From positions 1 through 64,000 of the forward strand of contig NZ_JBEYXW010000028.1 of the NCBI RefSeq assembly GCF_040645195.1: 64,000 bases of DNA. Direction: 5' to 3'. Shown here one piece after another: positions 8,770-23,027 of the stretch (the stretch's first letter is position 1; every line of letters starts with the position of its first letter). The notes below the pieces were generated by a model, which had not been told where the DNA came from, did not search any database, and saw only the letters and a program-made list of their open reading frames with translations. The translations under genes and the position numbers were made by a program. Source of the stretch: Prauserella_A sp040645195. Its GTDB lineage: Bacteria > Actinomycetota > Actinomycetes > Mycobacteriales > Pseudonocardiaceae.

Positions 8770-8864
8770 GGAGGTCTCTTCCACCAGCGATGCTGGTCGA
8801 CGGTGCCGGGTGCCACTAGGGGCAGCCGTGCTGACGACACCGCCGCGAAGGAATACTCCCCTCC
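8770..8864 (-). promoter_or_regulatory. yybP-ykoY (Mn2+-sensing) riboswitch upstream of terC
   Basis: Read on the minus strand, the leader starts GGAGGGGAGTA (8864-8854), contains the conserved GTCGTCA, has GC-rich hairpins, and closes with AGAGACCTCC (to 8770), which pairs with the 5' GGAGG. This is the paired P1 and loop sequence of the yybP-ykoY class, which binds Mn2+ and is often linked to TerC genes. The ribosome site lies about 25 bases beyond, so control could be translational. Confidence 0.8.
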
Positions 8865-9024
8865 ACAACTCCTCCATCATCGCGGCTCGGCCCACGGAAA
8901 GCCAGCCGTGATCACCTGGGTCACCGGGTTTGCAGTCGTTACTTCGGTCACACAGGACAACGGGTCACCCCGCCTGGTGGTAGCCGTCCGGTCGTTCTCA
9001 GCAACCGTTCAATACTGTGAACCC

Positions 9025-11894
<2,870 letters not shown>

Positions 11895-11898
<4 letters not shown>

Positions 11899-12857
11899 GC
11901 AAGGCACGCAGGACGGCCGAGGAGAACGCCCACCTCGACCAGGGCGTGCACACCGATCCGGCGGCACTGGAGGAGCTGACCGACGCGGCCAGCAGCGAGG
12001 CCACGGAGGTCGGCGCCGACGGCGCGGTCGCCGGGTACCGCGCCGGCCGCACCCTGCGGCTCGGCGTGGAGCTGCGCAGGCAGCTGCGCCGCAGGCGGAC
12101 CCAGCTGGTGCTGGGGTTCGTGGTGCTGCTGCCGCTGATTCTGGTGGCCGCGTTCGAGATCGGTGACGCCAGCCCGAACCAGCGCTCCGGCGGCTTCATC
12201 GACCTGGCGACGGCGAGCGCGCCGAACTTCGTCGTGGTGGCGCTGTTCGTTTCCGGGTCGTTCCTGCTCCCGATGGTCGTCGCGCTGTACTTTGGCGACA
12301 CGATCGCGAGCGAGGCGTCCTGGTCGAGCCTGAAGTACCTACTGTCGATCCCGGTACCCCGGCACCGGCTGCTACGCCAGAAGGCGACGGCGTCGGCGTT
12401 GCTGTCGGCGATGACAGTGGCGGCACTGCCGCTGGTCGCGCTGATCGTGGGCATCATCGGTTACGGCGCGGGCGAGGCGATCAGCCCGACCGGCGACGCG
12501 ATCCCGTTCGGCCGGAGCCTGCTGGCGATCCTGCTCGGAACCGGCTACATCATCATTCAGCTGGCCTGGGTGGCCGCGCTCGGCCTGTTGCTGAGCGCGT
12601 CGACCGAAGCCCCGCTCGGCGCGGTCGGCGGCACAGTGCTCGTGTCGATCCTGTCGTCGATCCTCGACCAGATCACCGCGCTCGGCGACCTGCGGGAGTT
12701 CCTGCCAACGCACTACTCGTTCGCGTGGGTGGACCTGATCGCCACCGACATCGACTGGGCCAACATGGCCAGCGGTGTGCTGTCGTCGGTCGTGTACGCG
12801 ACGGTGTTCGGGCTGCTTGCCGCCCGCCGCTTCGCCACCAAGGACATCACCAGCTGA
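11895..12857 (+). CDS. ABC transporter permease, ABC-2 type
   Basis: The 320-residue protein has a ~65-residue charged cytoplasmic N-terminus and about six membrane helices (from LVLGFVVLLPLILVAAFEIG onward, with FLLPMVVALYFGDTIASE). It includes the SLKYLLSIPVPRHRLLRQK loop typical of ABC-2 permeases. The ATG overlaps the stop of the hydrolase/ATPase fusion (ATGA), so the two form one export system; the substrate is unknown and might be the product of, or a lipid handled by, the fused hydrolase. Confidence 0.88.
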
Positions 12858-12878
12858 CGGCACAACGAGAGGTTGGCA

Positions 12879-13313
12879 GTGCCGTCTCTGCACACCGAGC
12901 GGGTTGGCGACATTGCCGTGCTGCGGATGGCACACGGCAAGGCCAACGCGCTGGACACCGACCTGTGCCGGGAACTGATCACCCGGATCGAGGAGGTCAC
13001 CGCCGACGGTGACTGCCGCGCCGTGGTCCTCACCGGCGCCCTACGTCGAGGAGTTCCTGACGCTGCTGTCGGAGGCCTTCCTGACGCTGTTCGACCTCCC
13101 CCGGCCGGTCGTCGCCGCCGTGAACGGGCATGCGATAGCGGGCGGCGGGGTACTCGCCGCGGCCTTCGCCCAGACCAAGTACCAGCTCCACCGTCCGTTC
13201 AACGAGCGCATCGGCGAGCAGCGCGCGGCCGACGACCCGCGGGCGGGCGAGCTGTGGACAGCCCCGGAGCCCTGCGCGCCACTGACGCCTACATCCAGTC
13301 GGTGCTGGCCTGA
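12879..13313 (+). pseudogene. Enoyl-CoA hydratase/isomerase pseudogene with two internal deletions
   Basis: The start (GTG with GAGAGG upstream) reads a normal crotonase N-terminus through ALDTDLCRELITRIEEVTAD and AVVLTGA. The CAGxDL oxyanion segment is missing. The reading jumps frame to PYVEEFLTLLSEAFLTLFDL and VVAAVNGHAIAGGGVLAAA, then roughly 100 residues are lost before FAQTKYQLHRPFNERIGE. The C-terminus (LRATDAYIQSVLA) sits in the first frame again. The gene cannot make an active enzyme. Confidence 0.85.
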
Positions 13314-13434
13314 AAGCGAGTTCTCCTTCAACGCCTGCTGACAAGCGTGCACTGGGTGACTGACAATTCCCGCATAGCCACTGTGCCGTCTTGTCCCACG
13401 CTCGCAACGGGCGCAGCCCGGCAAGGAGGCCGCC

Positions 13435-13815
13435 ATGCCACGCCCCATGCACTTCGAGATATTCGCGAGCGATCCGGAACGTGCCATTACGTTCTATGTG
13501 ACCGTCTTCGACTGGGCTTTCGAGAGATGGGGGTCCGGCTCCTACTGGCTGATCTCCACCGGCGACGGGCCCGGCATCGACGGCGGGCTGGCGCAGCGGC
13601 CGGGTCGCGCACCCGGGGAGAGCTGCGTACCCAACGCCTGCGTGCTCACGATGCAGGTCGCCGACATCGACAGCGCGGTACGGACGGTGAAGCAGGCAGG
13701 CGGCACGATCGCCCGGCCGAAGAACGCGATCCCGCGTATCGGCTGGCACGTCTATTGCCGCGACACCGAGGGCAACCTGTTCGGGCTGCTGGAGGACGAC
13801 CCGAGCGCCGAGTAG
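13435..13815 (+). CDS. VOC-family (glyoxalase/dioxygenase-fold) protein
   Basis: The 126-residue protein matches the small single-chain VOC family: PMHFEIFASDPERAITFY at the start, a DWAFERWGSGSYWLI strand pair, and TEGNLFGLLEDDP at the end, where the last metal ligand (Glu) normally sits. Such proteins bind small molecules or act as dioxygenases or resistance factors. A ribosome site (AAGGAGG) precedes the ATG. It converges on uvrB with only 8 bases between stops. The substrate is not predictable. Confidence 0.85.
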   Translation: MPRPMHFEIFASDPERAITFYVTVFDWAFERWGSGSYWLISTGDGPGIDGGLAQRPGRAPGESCVPNACVLTMQVADIDSAVRTVKQAGGTIARPKNAIPRIGWHVYCRDTEGNLFGLLEDDPSAE

Positions 13816-13822
13816 CGGGCAG

Positions 13823-15979
<2,157 letters not shown>

Positions 15980-16018
15980 CACGCCATCCAGGGTAGGCGC
16001 ACGCACCGACAATCCGCG

Positions 16019-16279
16019 TCAGCGGGCGACCGGCAGCAGCCCGCCCGGCGCCGAGCGCGCCGACATCATCAGGCACACCTCACAGGGCATCCCGGTGATC
16101 GCAGTCAGCAGCTCGGCCTGACCTGGCCCGATGCGCTCACCGCAGAGTGCCACCAGTTCGCCGGGTGCGGTGTCCGGCACACGGACCACGTGACACACCC
16201 GTCTGGTCTCGCCAACTGTGCCCTGCCGCAGGCGGACAACCATCACCGCGTCACCCGGTTCCGGCACTGTCGACCCCAT
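16019..16279 (-). CDS. Conserved hypothetical protein with possible zinc-binding Cys pairs
   Basis: The 86-residue protein has a basic beta-rich first half and cysteines at RVCHVV, ALCGER and the CEVC pair, an arrangement that could bind one zinc. I chose the ATG that gives MGSTVPEPGDAV. It lies just upstream of uvrB on the same strand with a 39-base gap and may be co-transcribed. No known family could be assigned. Confidence 0.6.
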   Translation of the reverse strand: MGSTVPEPGDAVMVVRLRQGTVGETRRVCHVVRVPDTAPGELVALCGERIGPGQAELLTAITGMPCEVCLMMSARSAPGGLLPVAR

Positions 16280-16369
16280 ACCGGGCAGAGTAGAAGGCCA
16301 CCCCACGAAATGCTTCGTGTTGGGATAACAATGATCTACGACACAACTGGTCCGGTAGACCGAAAAGGC

Positions 16370-17635
16370 TCAGCTCAAGGTGAGTACGGCGGCACCGAGC
16401 CGGTGGCACAGGCTGAGCGCGAGCTCGACGTCGAGCCGGTTGTCCGCGACGGGCCTGCCCAGTAGCTCCTCGGCCTTGCGCACCCGGTACTGCACCGAGT
16501 TCTTGTGCATCGTCAGCCGCGCCGCGGCGGCGGTGTAACTCCCGCCGGCGGCGAGGAAAACACGGAGCGTCTCGCGCAGCCGGTCGTTCTGCTCGTCGTC
16601 GACGGCCAGCGCACCCAGTGTGTCCGCCACCCAGGTCCTGGCCGCAGTCAGGTCCGATGCCATCAACGCGATGGCGCCGACCTCGCGGAACAGCAGCGCT
16701 CTTGCGCAGGTCCGGCCCGCGGCGAGGGCCAGAGCGTGTACACGTACCGCCTGACGGTGCGTCTGCCGGAACCCGGCGATGCCCGCGCCAGGCTCGCCGA
16801 GCGCGACCCGGATGTCGGGGTCCTTCTCGAGCACCCGCTCCAGCAGCGCGCGATCCCATGATCCTGGCCGCTCGGCCGGCAGCCATACCCACGCGCACAG
16901 CTCGTCGTTCGGTACGAACAGGGGCCGGACGTCTCCGCCGAGCTCCACCGCGAACCTTCCGGCCACCGCCTCGAGCCCGGCCAGCGGGTCAGCGGGATGA
17001 GTGGACCGGGGATACCAGACGATCATGCCGACATGCCGCCCACGCAGGCGGTACCCGAGCGCCGCCTCACCGGCGTCGATGTCGGCCAGGTCGTCGTCCA
17101 GTAGTGCACGCACCCGCGCGGCCCGCACGGCACTGCGGTTGAGCAACCAGTTGTCCCGCTCCTCTTCGTAAGCCGCCACCACCTGCTGGGTCACCCGATC
17201 AATGAAGGTCACGGCTCCGGCGAGCGCCGCGCGCATGGCCACACCCAGCACAACGGGATCAGCGATCTGCCGGGCACCCTCGTCGAGCGCGCGGTCCAGT
17301 ACCGACATCTGCCCCAGGTAGTACGCCCGGATGAGGTCGATCACCGGCGTGCCGCGCTGCGCGAGCCTGCGCGCGTACTCGATCGCCGCGGCGGGTGCTT
17401 CGGCCCGCTCGGGGTCGATGCCGTGCTGGAAGATCCGCAGTGCGGTGTCGATGTTCTGGTACACGCTCGCGGCGAGCAGGCTGACCATGCTCTCGTCGTC
17501 GTGTGCCAGATGTGGCAGCTCCCGCTCGTACAGGGTCACCAGGTCGGCGGTCAGCTCCGACGCACGGCCGGTCAACGCGGCGGCGACGAGGGACACCTGC
17601 TCCTGGAAGGCGGCTGCGTCCTGCACCTGGATCAC
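16370..17635 (-). CDS. PucR/CdaR-family transcriptional regulator
   Basis: The 421-residue protein has a helical RsbRD-like N-terminal region (residues 1-160, with YARRLAQRGTPVIDLIRAYYLG), a degenerate GGDEF-like middle (~180-330), and the PucR-type helix-turn-helix at the C-terminus (LRVFLAAGGSYTAAAARL, HKNSVQYRVRKAEELLGRP, LDVELALSLCHRL). Such regulators control catabolic or metabolic genes in actinomycetes. I chose GTG 17635, because the longer ORF would overlap the divergent gene. Its target is probably itself or the neighbour across the 42-bp gap. Confidence 0.85.
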   Translation of the reverse strand: MIQVQDAAAFQEQVSLVAAALTGRASELTADLVTLYERELPHLAHDDESMVSLLAASVYQNIDTALRIFQHGIDPERAEAPAAAIEYARRLAQRGTPVIDLIRAYYLGQMSVLDRALDEGARQIADPVVLGVAMRAALAGAVTFIDRVTQQVVAAYEEERDNWLLNRSAVRAARVRALLDDDLADIDAGEAALGYRLRGRHVGMIVWYPRSTHPADPLAGLEAVAGRFAVELGGDVRPLFVPNDELCAWVWLPAERPGSWDRALLERVLEKDPDIRVALGEPGAGIAGFRQTHRQAVRVHALALAAGRTCARALLFREVGAIALMASDLTAARTWVADTLGALAVDDEQNDRLRETLRVFLAAGGSYTAAAARLTMHKNSVQYRVRKAEELLGRPVADNRLDVELALSLCHRLGAAVLTLS

Positions 17636-17677
17636 TGTAGGGCGTGACGCTCGCCGTGTCTGTGTAAACCCCGGAAG

Positions 17678-18214
17678 ATGGCAGCCATGCACCCGCCGAA
17701 GCTGGAGAGGTTCGACGTCGCAGCCCGTACCAACACCGATCCCAAAGGGATCGTCCGCGCGGTCGAGGAGTACCGCATCGAGCCGTTCGGGCTATATATG
17801 GCACGACAGGCGCCGGGCCGCACACAGTTCGACTACCTGGAGTCCTGGCTGCTGCCCTCACTCGGCCTGCGCGTGACCGACTTCTGGTTCACCCCGGGAC
17901 ACGAGCGCGACCAGGACTTCTACCTCGACGTGGTGACCATCGAGACCGAGGGCGACACCTGGCTGGCGACCGATCTCTACCTCGACCTCGTCCTGCGGGG
18001 TGGGCGCGACGTCCAGGTGCTCGACACCGATGAGCTGCTGGCGGCCGTCGCGGGCGGCCTCGTACGGCCCGAACAAGCCTGCCACGCATTGGAGACCACC
18101 TACGCGACGGTCGACGCGCTGGCCCGGCACGGTTACGACCTCGCAGCCTGGTTATCCACTGTGGACATATCGTTGACCTGGCGGCGGCATCCGACGGGCA
18201 GTGCCTGGAGATAA
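17678..18214 (+). CDS. DUF402 (FomD/nucleotidyl-phosphatase-like) protein
   Basis: The 178-residue protein contains the DUF402 barrel with its conserved acidic stretch (DQDFYLDVVTIETEGDTW and DLYLDLVLRGGRDVQVLDTDE), which binds divalent metal in relatives that hydrolyse nucleoside di- or triphosphates or cytidylyl conjugates. ATG 17687 (MHPPK) is an alternative start. It is divergent from the PucR regulator and its stop lies just before the sensor kinase. A phosphohydrolase role is inferred from the family only. Confidence 0.75.
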   Translation: MAAMHPPKLERFDVAARTNTDPKGIVRAVEEYRIEPFGLYMARQAPGRTQFDYLESWLLPSLGLRVTDFWFTPGHERDQDFYLDVVTIETEGDTWLATDLYLDLVLRGGRDVQVLDTDELLAAVAGGLVRPEQACHALETTYATVDALARHGYDLAAWLSTVDISLTWRRHPTGSAWR

Positions 18215-18221
18215 TGCCCTG

Positions 18222-19496
18222 ATGAAGGACGCGCGCGCCGACCACCCGTCGTCGTGGCTACTGCCCGTCGACGGGAAATCGCCGTGGGGGCCATGGCTGC
18301 GGCGGCTGGAACGCGGGCTCGCACCTGTGCTGCTGGCCGTCTCCACGGTGCTCAGCGCGGCGCAGGGCCCGCCATGGGGGCAGTGGTGGCCCACGCTGGC
18401 TCTGGCGGGCCTCGCCCTCGCGTGGGTGCTGCTCACCGACACGTTCCTGCCCGCGCGGCTGCGCACGCCGTGGTTGCTCGCCCTCTTGTTCGCCGGGACA
18501 CTCGCGCTGGCCGCGGTGCTCATGTCCCGGGACATCGTGTTTCTCGTGTTCATGATCGCGTGCTTCTTCAGCTCGTTCGAGCTTCGCCCGCTGCCCGTCG
18601 TACTGCTCGGGCTCGCCGCCACCTCCACCCTGATCAACAGCATGGCCTCCGGTGGCCCCCTCCAGGCACTCCGTGACTGGCCGGCGCCCTTCATCACCAT
18701 CGTGATCGTCCAGACGGTGGCGATCGGCGGTGGCTTCGTCATGTCGCGGCAGCTCGTGGAGCGCAACGAGCAACGGCGCAAGGCGATGGCCGAGTTGGAG
18801 GCGGCGCTCGAGGAGAACGCGGGCCTGCACCGGCAGCTCCTCACGCAGGCGCGGGAGGCGGGCGTGCTCGACGAACGGCAGCGGCTGAGCCGCGAAATCC
18901 ACGACACGCTCGCGCAGGGCTTCACCGGCATCGTGACGCAGCTCCAGGCCGCACAGGAGGCCAAGGAAGATCCGCAACTGTGGCAACGGCATCTCACCGC
19001 CGCTACGGCGCTCGCGCGGGAGAACCTGCAGGAAGCCCGGCGTGCCGTGCGCGCACTCAGCCCCAGTGCCCTGGAGTCCGCCGGGCTCCCGGACGCGCTC
19101 GGCGGGGTGGTCGCGCGGTGGTCGGAACGCACAGGCGTGGCCGCAACCTTCACCACGACCGGCACCGTCCAGGCACTGCATCCCGAGATCGAGGCGACGT
19201 TACTGCGGATCACGCAGGAGGCGCTGACCAATGTCGCGAAACACGCGCGCGCGAGCCGGGTCGGCCTGACACTGTCCTATATGGAGGATCTGGTGACGCT
19301 CGACGTGCGCGACGACGGCGTGGGTTTCGACGGGGACCGGACGCGCCCCAGCCGCGATGGCGACCACGGCTTCGGGCTGGCCGGTATGCGGCACCGGCTG
19401 CACCGGCTCGCCGGGTCACTCGTGGTGGAGAGCGAACCGGGCAGCGGCACCGCCATCTCCGCCAGTGTCCCGGCGATCACGGCGCGGGAGGCGTGA
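18222..19496 (+). CDS. NarL-type two-component sensor histidine kinase (orphan)
   Basis: The 424-residue membrane kinase has five to six predicted membrane helices (residues ~30-180), a coiled linker, a HisKA_3 dimerisation domain with phospho-acceptor His227 (RLSREIHDTLAQG) and an HATPase domain (TQEALTNVAKHARA, DDGVGF, GFGLAGMRHRL). I chose ATG 18222 with GGAG upstream. In most actinomycetes a LuxR-type response regulator follows such a kinase; here the next gene is coaE on the other strand, so the partner must lie elsewhere or be lost. The signal is unknown. Confidence 0.9.
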   Translation: MKDARADHPSSWLLPVDGKSPWGPWLRRLERGLAPVLLAVSTVLSAAQGPPWGQWWPTLALAGLALAWVLLTDTFLPARLRTPWLLALLFAGTLALAAVLMSRDIVFLVFMIACFFSSFELRPLPVVLLGLAATSTLINSMASGGPLQALRDWPAPFITIVIVQTVAIGGGFVMSRQLVERNEQRRKAMAELEAALEENAGLHRQLLTQAREAGVLDERQRLSREIHDTLAQGFTGIVTQLQAAQEAKEDPQLWQRHLTAATALARENLQEARRAVRALSPSALESAGLPDALGGVVARWSERTGVAATFTTTGTVQALHPEIEATLLRITQEALTNVAKHARASRVGLTLSYMEDLVTLDVRDDGVGFDGDRTRPSRDGDHGFGLAGMRHRLHRLAGSLVVESEPGSGTAISASVPAITAREA

Positions 19497-19516
19497 CGAG
19501 CGCCGATGCCGAGGTG

Positions 19517-20713
19517 CTATGGCGTCCAGCCGGTACGCTCCGCCCACATCTCGGCGCGCCGGAACGCGACGTCGACCCAGGCCTGCTTCTCGTCGGCGTA
19601 GTGCTCGATGGTGCCGTCGCCGGCATGCGCGCGGGCGAGCCGGTACTTGATGTCAGTGTACACGGCCACCTCGGCTGGGCTCGCGCGCAGCCAGTCACGG
19701 AACAGCAGCGCGAGCCGCCACGCGGGGCCCTGCACGGAACGAACGTGGAGGTTGACCGGACGTGCCGGATCGGCGCCGTAGTGCAACCGCTTGTCCCACC
19801 GGGCTCGCGGCGTGGCGCCGTCATCCTGCGGGTGGTCGAACCAGTGCCCCTCGCCGCGGACGAACCCCGCATCGGACAGCGCATCGCTGATCGCGTCCGC
19901 ATCGTCGAGGGTGGGCACCGTGAGCTGGAGATCCAGCACGTCCTTCGCGTCGAGCCCGGCAACCGCGGTCGAGCCGATGTGATCGGCACGCACCAGCCTG
20001 TCCCCGGCCGCGAGCCGGATCCTGGCGAGCGCACGCTCGGCCTCTGCGGGCCACGTGTCGTCGTGGGCGACGATGTGCGGTGAGCCGGGTGGCCGGGGCC
20101 TGCGCAGGCGGAGATTGGCTTCGAAGGGCACCAGCCGGTCCGCCCACAGCGCATCGACCTCGGCCAGCACGAGGTCACGGCTGCCGCTGTTGTCCAGCCA
20201 CACGTCGGCGACCGCGCGCCGCTGCCTGCGGTCCGCCTGCGCGGCAATGCGCGCGCGAGCGTCCTCTTCGGACATTCCGCGGGCGTCGACGAGCCGGCTG
20301 ATCCGGACGGCCTCCTCGGCGTCGACCACGATCACCAGGTGGTAGCCGGCCGCGTGGCCGCCTTCGACGAGTAGCGGGATGTCGTGCACGACGACGGCGT
20401 CCGGTGGGGCCTGCGCCACGAGCTCCGCCGTGCGGGCACCGATCAGGGGATGCAGGATCGCGTTGAGCCGCAGCCGGGACTGCTCGTCGGCGAACACCCG
20501 CGCGGCGACCGCTGCCCGGTCGAGGGCACCGTCCGGGGTGAGGACGTCGTCGCCGAACTCGGCGACGAGTTCGGCGAGCCCCGGCGTGCCGGGTTCGACG
20601 ACCTCGCGTGCGATGCGATCGGCGTCGATGAGGACCGCGCCGTGCTCGGCCAGCCGGGTGGCGACGGTGGATTTCCCGGCGCCGATTCCTCCTGTCAAAC
20701 CCACTCGCAGCAT
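19517..20713 (-). CDS. coaE: Dephospho-CoA kinase fused to a GrpB/UPF0157 domain
   Basis: CoaE phosphorylates dephospho-CoA in the last step of coenzyme A synthesis. The 398-residue protein has the kinase in residues 1-200 (P-loop GLTGGIGAGKSTV, DADRIAREVV, HDIPLLVEGG) and a GrpB-type nucleotidyltransferase-like domain from ~215 (DHIGSTAVAGLDAKDVLDLQ). The same fusion is known for the M. tuberculosis CoaE, so it is an ordinary actinobacterial architecture. I chose ATG 20713 (MLRVGLTGG). It belongs to the conserved coaE-rpsA-polA neighbourhood. Confidence 0.95.
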   Translation of the reverse strand: MLRVGLTGGIGAGKSTVATRLAEHGAVLIDADRIAREVVEPGTPGLAELVAEFGDDVLTPDGALDRAAVAARVFADEQSRLRLNAILHPLIGARTAELVAQAPPDAVVVHDIPLLVEGGHAAGYHLVIVVDAEEAVRISRLVDARGMSEEDARARIAAQADRRQRRAVADVWLDNSGSRDLVLAEVDALWADRLVPFEANLRLRRPRPPGSPHIVAHDDTWPAEAERALARIRLAAGDRLVRADHIGSTAVAGLDAKDVLDLQLTVPTLDDADAISDALSDAGFVRGEGHWFDHPQDDGATPRARWDKRLHYGADPARPVNLHVRSVQGPAWRLALLFRDWLRASPAEVAVYTDIKYRLARAHAGDGTIEHYADEKQAWVDVAFRRAEMWAERTGWTP

Positions 20714-20872
20714 GACGGCATTCAAGCAGGCGGCCCCAGGAGCGGCTCACCATGAGCCTTCAACCAAAACGTGATGCAATTGGTGAGAGTGACACGCCGA
20801 TCATTTACCACAGTTCCGCGCGTCTCTTGCGTACGGTGCCGGGCGAACGCGGGTCGCCCAGACGGAGGAACG

Positions 20873-21085
20873 ATGCCAGCCAGTAAGTACGTCGGAAGGC
20901 ACAGGCTCGGCACGCCTGGGCTGGCGCACTGCGTCCTGCACCGCGAGGTGACGGTGGCACTCGACGAGTACCGGCGCAACTGGCTGACCGCGTTGCTCGT
21001 CCCTGCCAAGCACAGCCTCGCCGGCCTGCGCCGCCGAGCGCGCGCGGCCGCGTACGAGCGTGCCTGGACGCCGGCCACCACCTAG
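20873..21085 (+). CDS. Small basic hypothetical protein, 70 residues
   Basis: A strong ribosome site (GGAGG, 5 bases before ATG 20873) and two downstream hairpins support a real gene. The peptide (MPASKYVGRHRLGTPGLAHC start, LVPAKHSLAGLRRRARAAAY later) is basic and helical with no membrane segment. It lies between coaE and rpsA, both on the opposite strand. The function is unknown. Confidence 0.6.
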   Translation: MPASKYVGRHRLGTPGLAHCVLHREVTVALDEYRRNWLTALLVPAKHSLAGLRRRARAAAYERAWTPATT

Positions 21086-21111
21086 CCCGGCGCCGAGTAG
21101 ACCTTCACGCC

Positions 21112-21147
21112 CAGCGGCCCGCACTGTCACCACGGTGCGGGCCGCTG
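21112..21147 (+). terminator. Hairpin downstream of the 70-residue gene
   Basis: CAGCGGCCCGCAC (21112-21124) pairs perfectly with GTGCGGGCCGCTG (21135-21147): a 13-bp stem with a 10-base loop and no U-run, a typical actinomycete terminator. Confidence 0.6.
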
Positions 21148-21182
21148 AACTATGCGCGCTCCGGTACCGCGGGACGGCACAA

Positions 21183-21222
21183 CGGCAGTGGCCCCGGTTC
21201 CGGGGAACCGGGGCCACTGCCG
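21183..21222. terminator. Bidirectional terminator between rpsA and the small gene
   Basis: Bases 21183-21201 and 21204-21222 are perfect 19-bp inverted arms with only two bases between them, ending 25 bases beyond the rpsA stop. It can serve rpsA on the minus strand and read-through from the plus strand. Confidence 0.75.
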
Positions 21223-21246
21223 TAGTCAGCTCAGCGCTGGTGTCGC

Positions 21247-22755
21247 TCACGCACCGCCGGAGAGCTTCTCCCGCAGTGCGGCGAGCTGCTCGTCGCTGGC
21301 GAGGGTGCCACCGCTGTTCTTCGAACCCTGGTCGGACTGGCCACCGGAGGTGTAGCTCTGCTCGCCACCCTCACCACCGGCCTCGCCCTCGGCAGCAGCC
21401 GCCGCGTTGGCCTGGGCGGCCTCCGTGACCTGGCGCATGTGCGCCTCGTAGCGCGTGTGCGCCTCGGCGTACTGCTTCTCCCACTCCTCACGCTGGCTCT
21501 CGTAGCCTTCCTGCCACTCCTGCGTGTCGGGGTCGAAGCCCTCGGGGTAGATGTAGTTGCCCTGCTCGTCGTACTCGGCCGCCATGCCGTACTGGGTCGG
21601 GTCGAACTCCGAGTCCGACGTGAAGCCCTCGTTGGCCTGCTTGAGCGACAGCGAGATGCGGCGGCGCTCGAGGTCGATGTCGATGACCTTGACCATGACC
21701 TCGCCACCGACCTGCACGACCTGCTCCGGGATCTCCACGTGGCGCTCGGCCAGCTCGGAGATGTGCACCAGGCCCTCGATGCCCTCCTCGACGCGGACGA
21801 ACGCGCCGAACGGGACGAGCTTGGTGACCTTGCCCGGCACGATCTGACCGATCGCGTGGGTGCGGGCGAACTGGCGCCACGGGTCTTCCTGGGTGGCCTT
21901 CAGCGACAGGGACACGCGCTCGCGGTCCATGTCCACGTCGAGCACCTCGACGGTGACCTCCTGGCCGACCTCGACGACCTCGCTCGGGTGGTCGATGTGC
22001 TTCCAGGACAGCTCGGAGACGTGCACCAGGCCGTCGACGCCGCCGAGGTCGACGAACGCACCGAAGTTGACGATCGACGACACGACACCCTTGCGGACCT
22101 GGCCCTTGGCGAGCGCGTTGAGGAACTCGCTGCGCACCTCGGACTGGGTCTGCTCCAGGTAGGCACGGCGGGACAGGACCACGTTGTTGCGGTTCTTGTC
22201 CAGCTCGATGATCTTCGCCTCGAGCTCGCGGCCGACGTAGGGCTGCAGGTCGCGCACGCGCCGCATCTCGACAAGCGACGCGGGCAGGAAGCCGCGCAGG
22301 CCGATGTCGAGGATCAGGCCGCCCTTGACGACCTCGATCACGGTGCCCTTGACCGGCTCGTCCTTCTCCTTCAGCTCCTCGATCGTGCCCCAGGCGCGCT
22401 CGTACTGAGCGCGCTTCTTGGACAGGATCAGCCGGCCCTCCTTGTCCTCCTTCTGCAGGACAAGGGCCTCCACCTCATCACCGACGGTAACGACCTCAGC
22501 CGGGTCGACATCGTGCTTGATGGACAGCTCACGAGACGGGATGACACCCTCGGTCTTGTAGCCGATGTCGAGCAGCACTTCGTCGCGATCGACCTTGACG
22601 ATGGTGCCTTCGACGATGTCACCATCATTGAAGTATTTGATTGTCTTGTCGATCGCGGCGAGGAAGTCTTCCTCCGTCCCGATGTCGTTGACGGCGACCT
22701 GCTGCGGCTGCGCCTGCGCGGTGGCACTCGGGGCGGTGGTGGTGTCGATGGTCAT
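21247..22755 (-). CDS. rpsA: 30S ribosomal protein S1
   Basis: S1 binds mRNA on the small subunit and helps initiate structured messages. The 502-residue protein has four S1/OB domains (GTIVKVDRDEVLLDIGYKTE, GTVIEVVKGGLILDIGLRG, GVVSSIVNFGAFVDLGG and GKVTKLVPFGAFVRVEEG), the usual number for actinobacteria, followed by a Glu/Gly-rich tail (GEAGGEGGEQSYTSGG). I chose ATG 22755 (MTIDTTTAPS) rather than the upstream start because the extra 29 residues look non-coding. A strong terminator follows. Confidence 0.97.
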   Translation of the reverse strand: MTIDTTTAPSATAQAQPQQVAVNDIGTEEDFLAAIDKTIKYFNDGDIVEGTIVKVDRDEVLLDIGYKTEGVIPSRELSIKHDVDPAEVVTVGDEVEALVLQKEDKEGRLILSKKRAQYERAWGTIEELKEKDEPVKGTVIEVVKGGLILDIGLRGFLPASLVEMRRVRDLQPYVGRELEAKIIELDKNRNNVVLSRRAYLEQTQSEVRSEFLNALAKGQVRKGVVSSIVNFGAFVDLGGVDGLVHVSELSWKHIDHPSEVVEVGQEVTVEVLDVDMDRERVSLSLKATQEDPWRQFARTHAIGQIVPGKVTKLVPFGAFVRVEEGIEGLVHISELAERHVEIPEQVVQVGGEVMVKVIDIDLERRRISLSLKQANEGFTSDSEFDPTQYGMAAEYDEQGNYIYPEGFDPDTQEWQEGYESQREEWEKQYAEAHTRYEAHMRQVTEAAQANAAAAAEGEAGGEGGEQSYTSGGQSDQGSKNSGGTLASDEQLAALREKLSGGA

Positions 22756-23027
22756 TAGGTGGGTTGCTCCGGTAGCGGATTGGTGTAGGAGATCTGCAGT
22801 TTGCGTCGCACATCGATGGGCACCAAGGCGACGGCCAAGCAATCGTCCAGCCAGGAACGGCCGCGAGCATCACCTTGAGGTGCGCGACCCTGATCACTCA
22901 GCACTGATCACTGAGCCCGAAGGCAGCGCGAACCCACTGCGCTAGAGAACATCGTACGCGGCACCCGGTGCACCACACAATCAGGGTCGGCCCCGGCCGA
23001 GTGGCGCCGACCAGGGAGGATGACTCC

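Noticed and set aside
19517..20713. Novel CoaE-GrpB fusion
   Set aside because: The same architecture is known in other actinobacteria, including M. tuberculosis.
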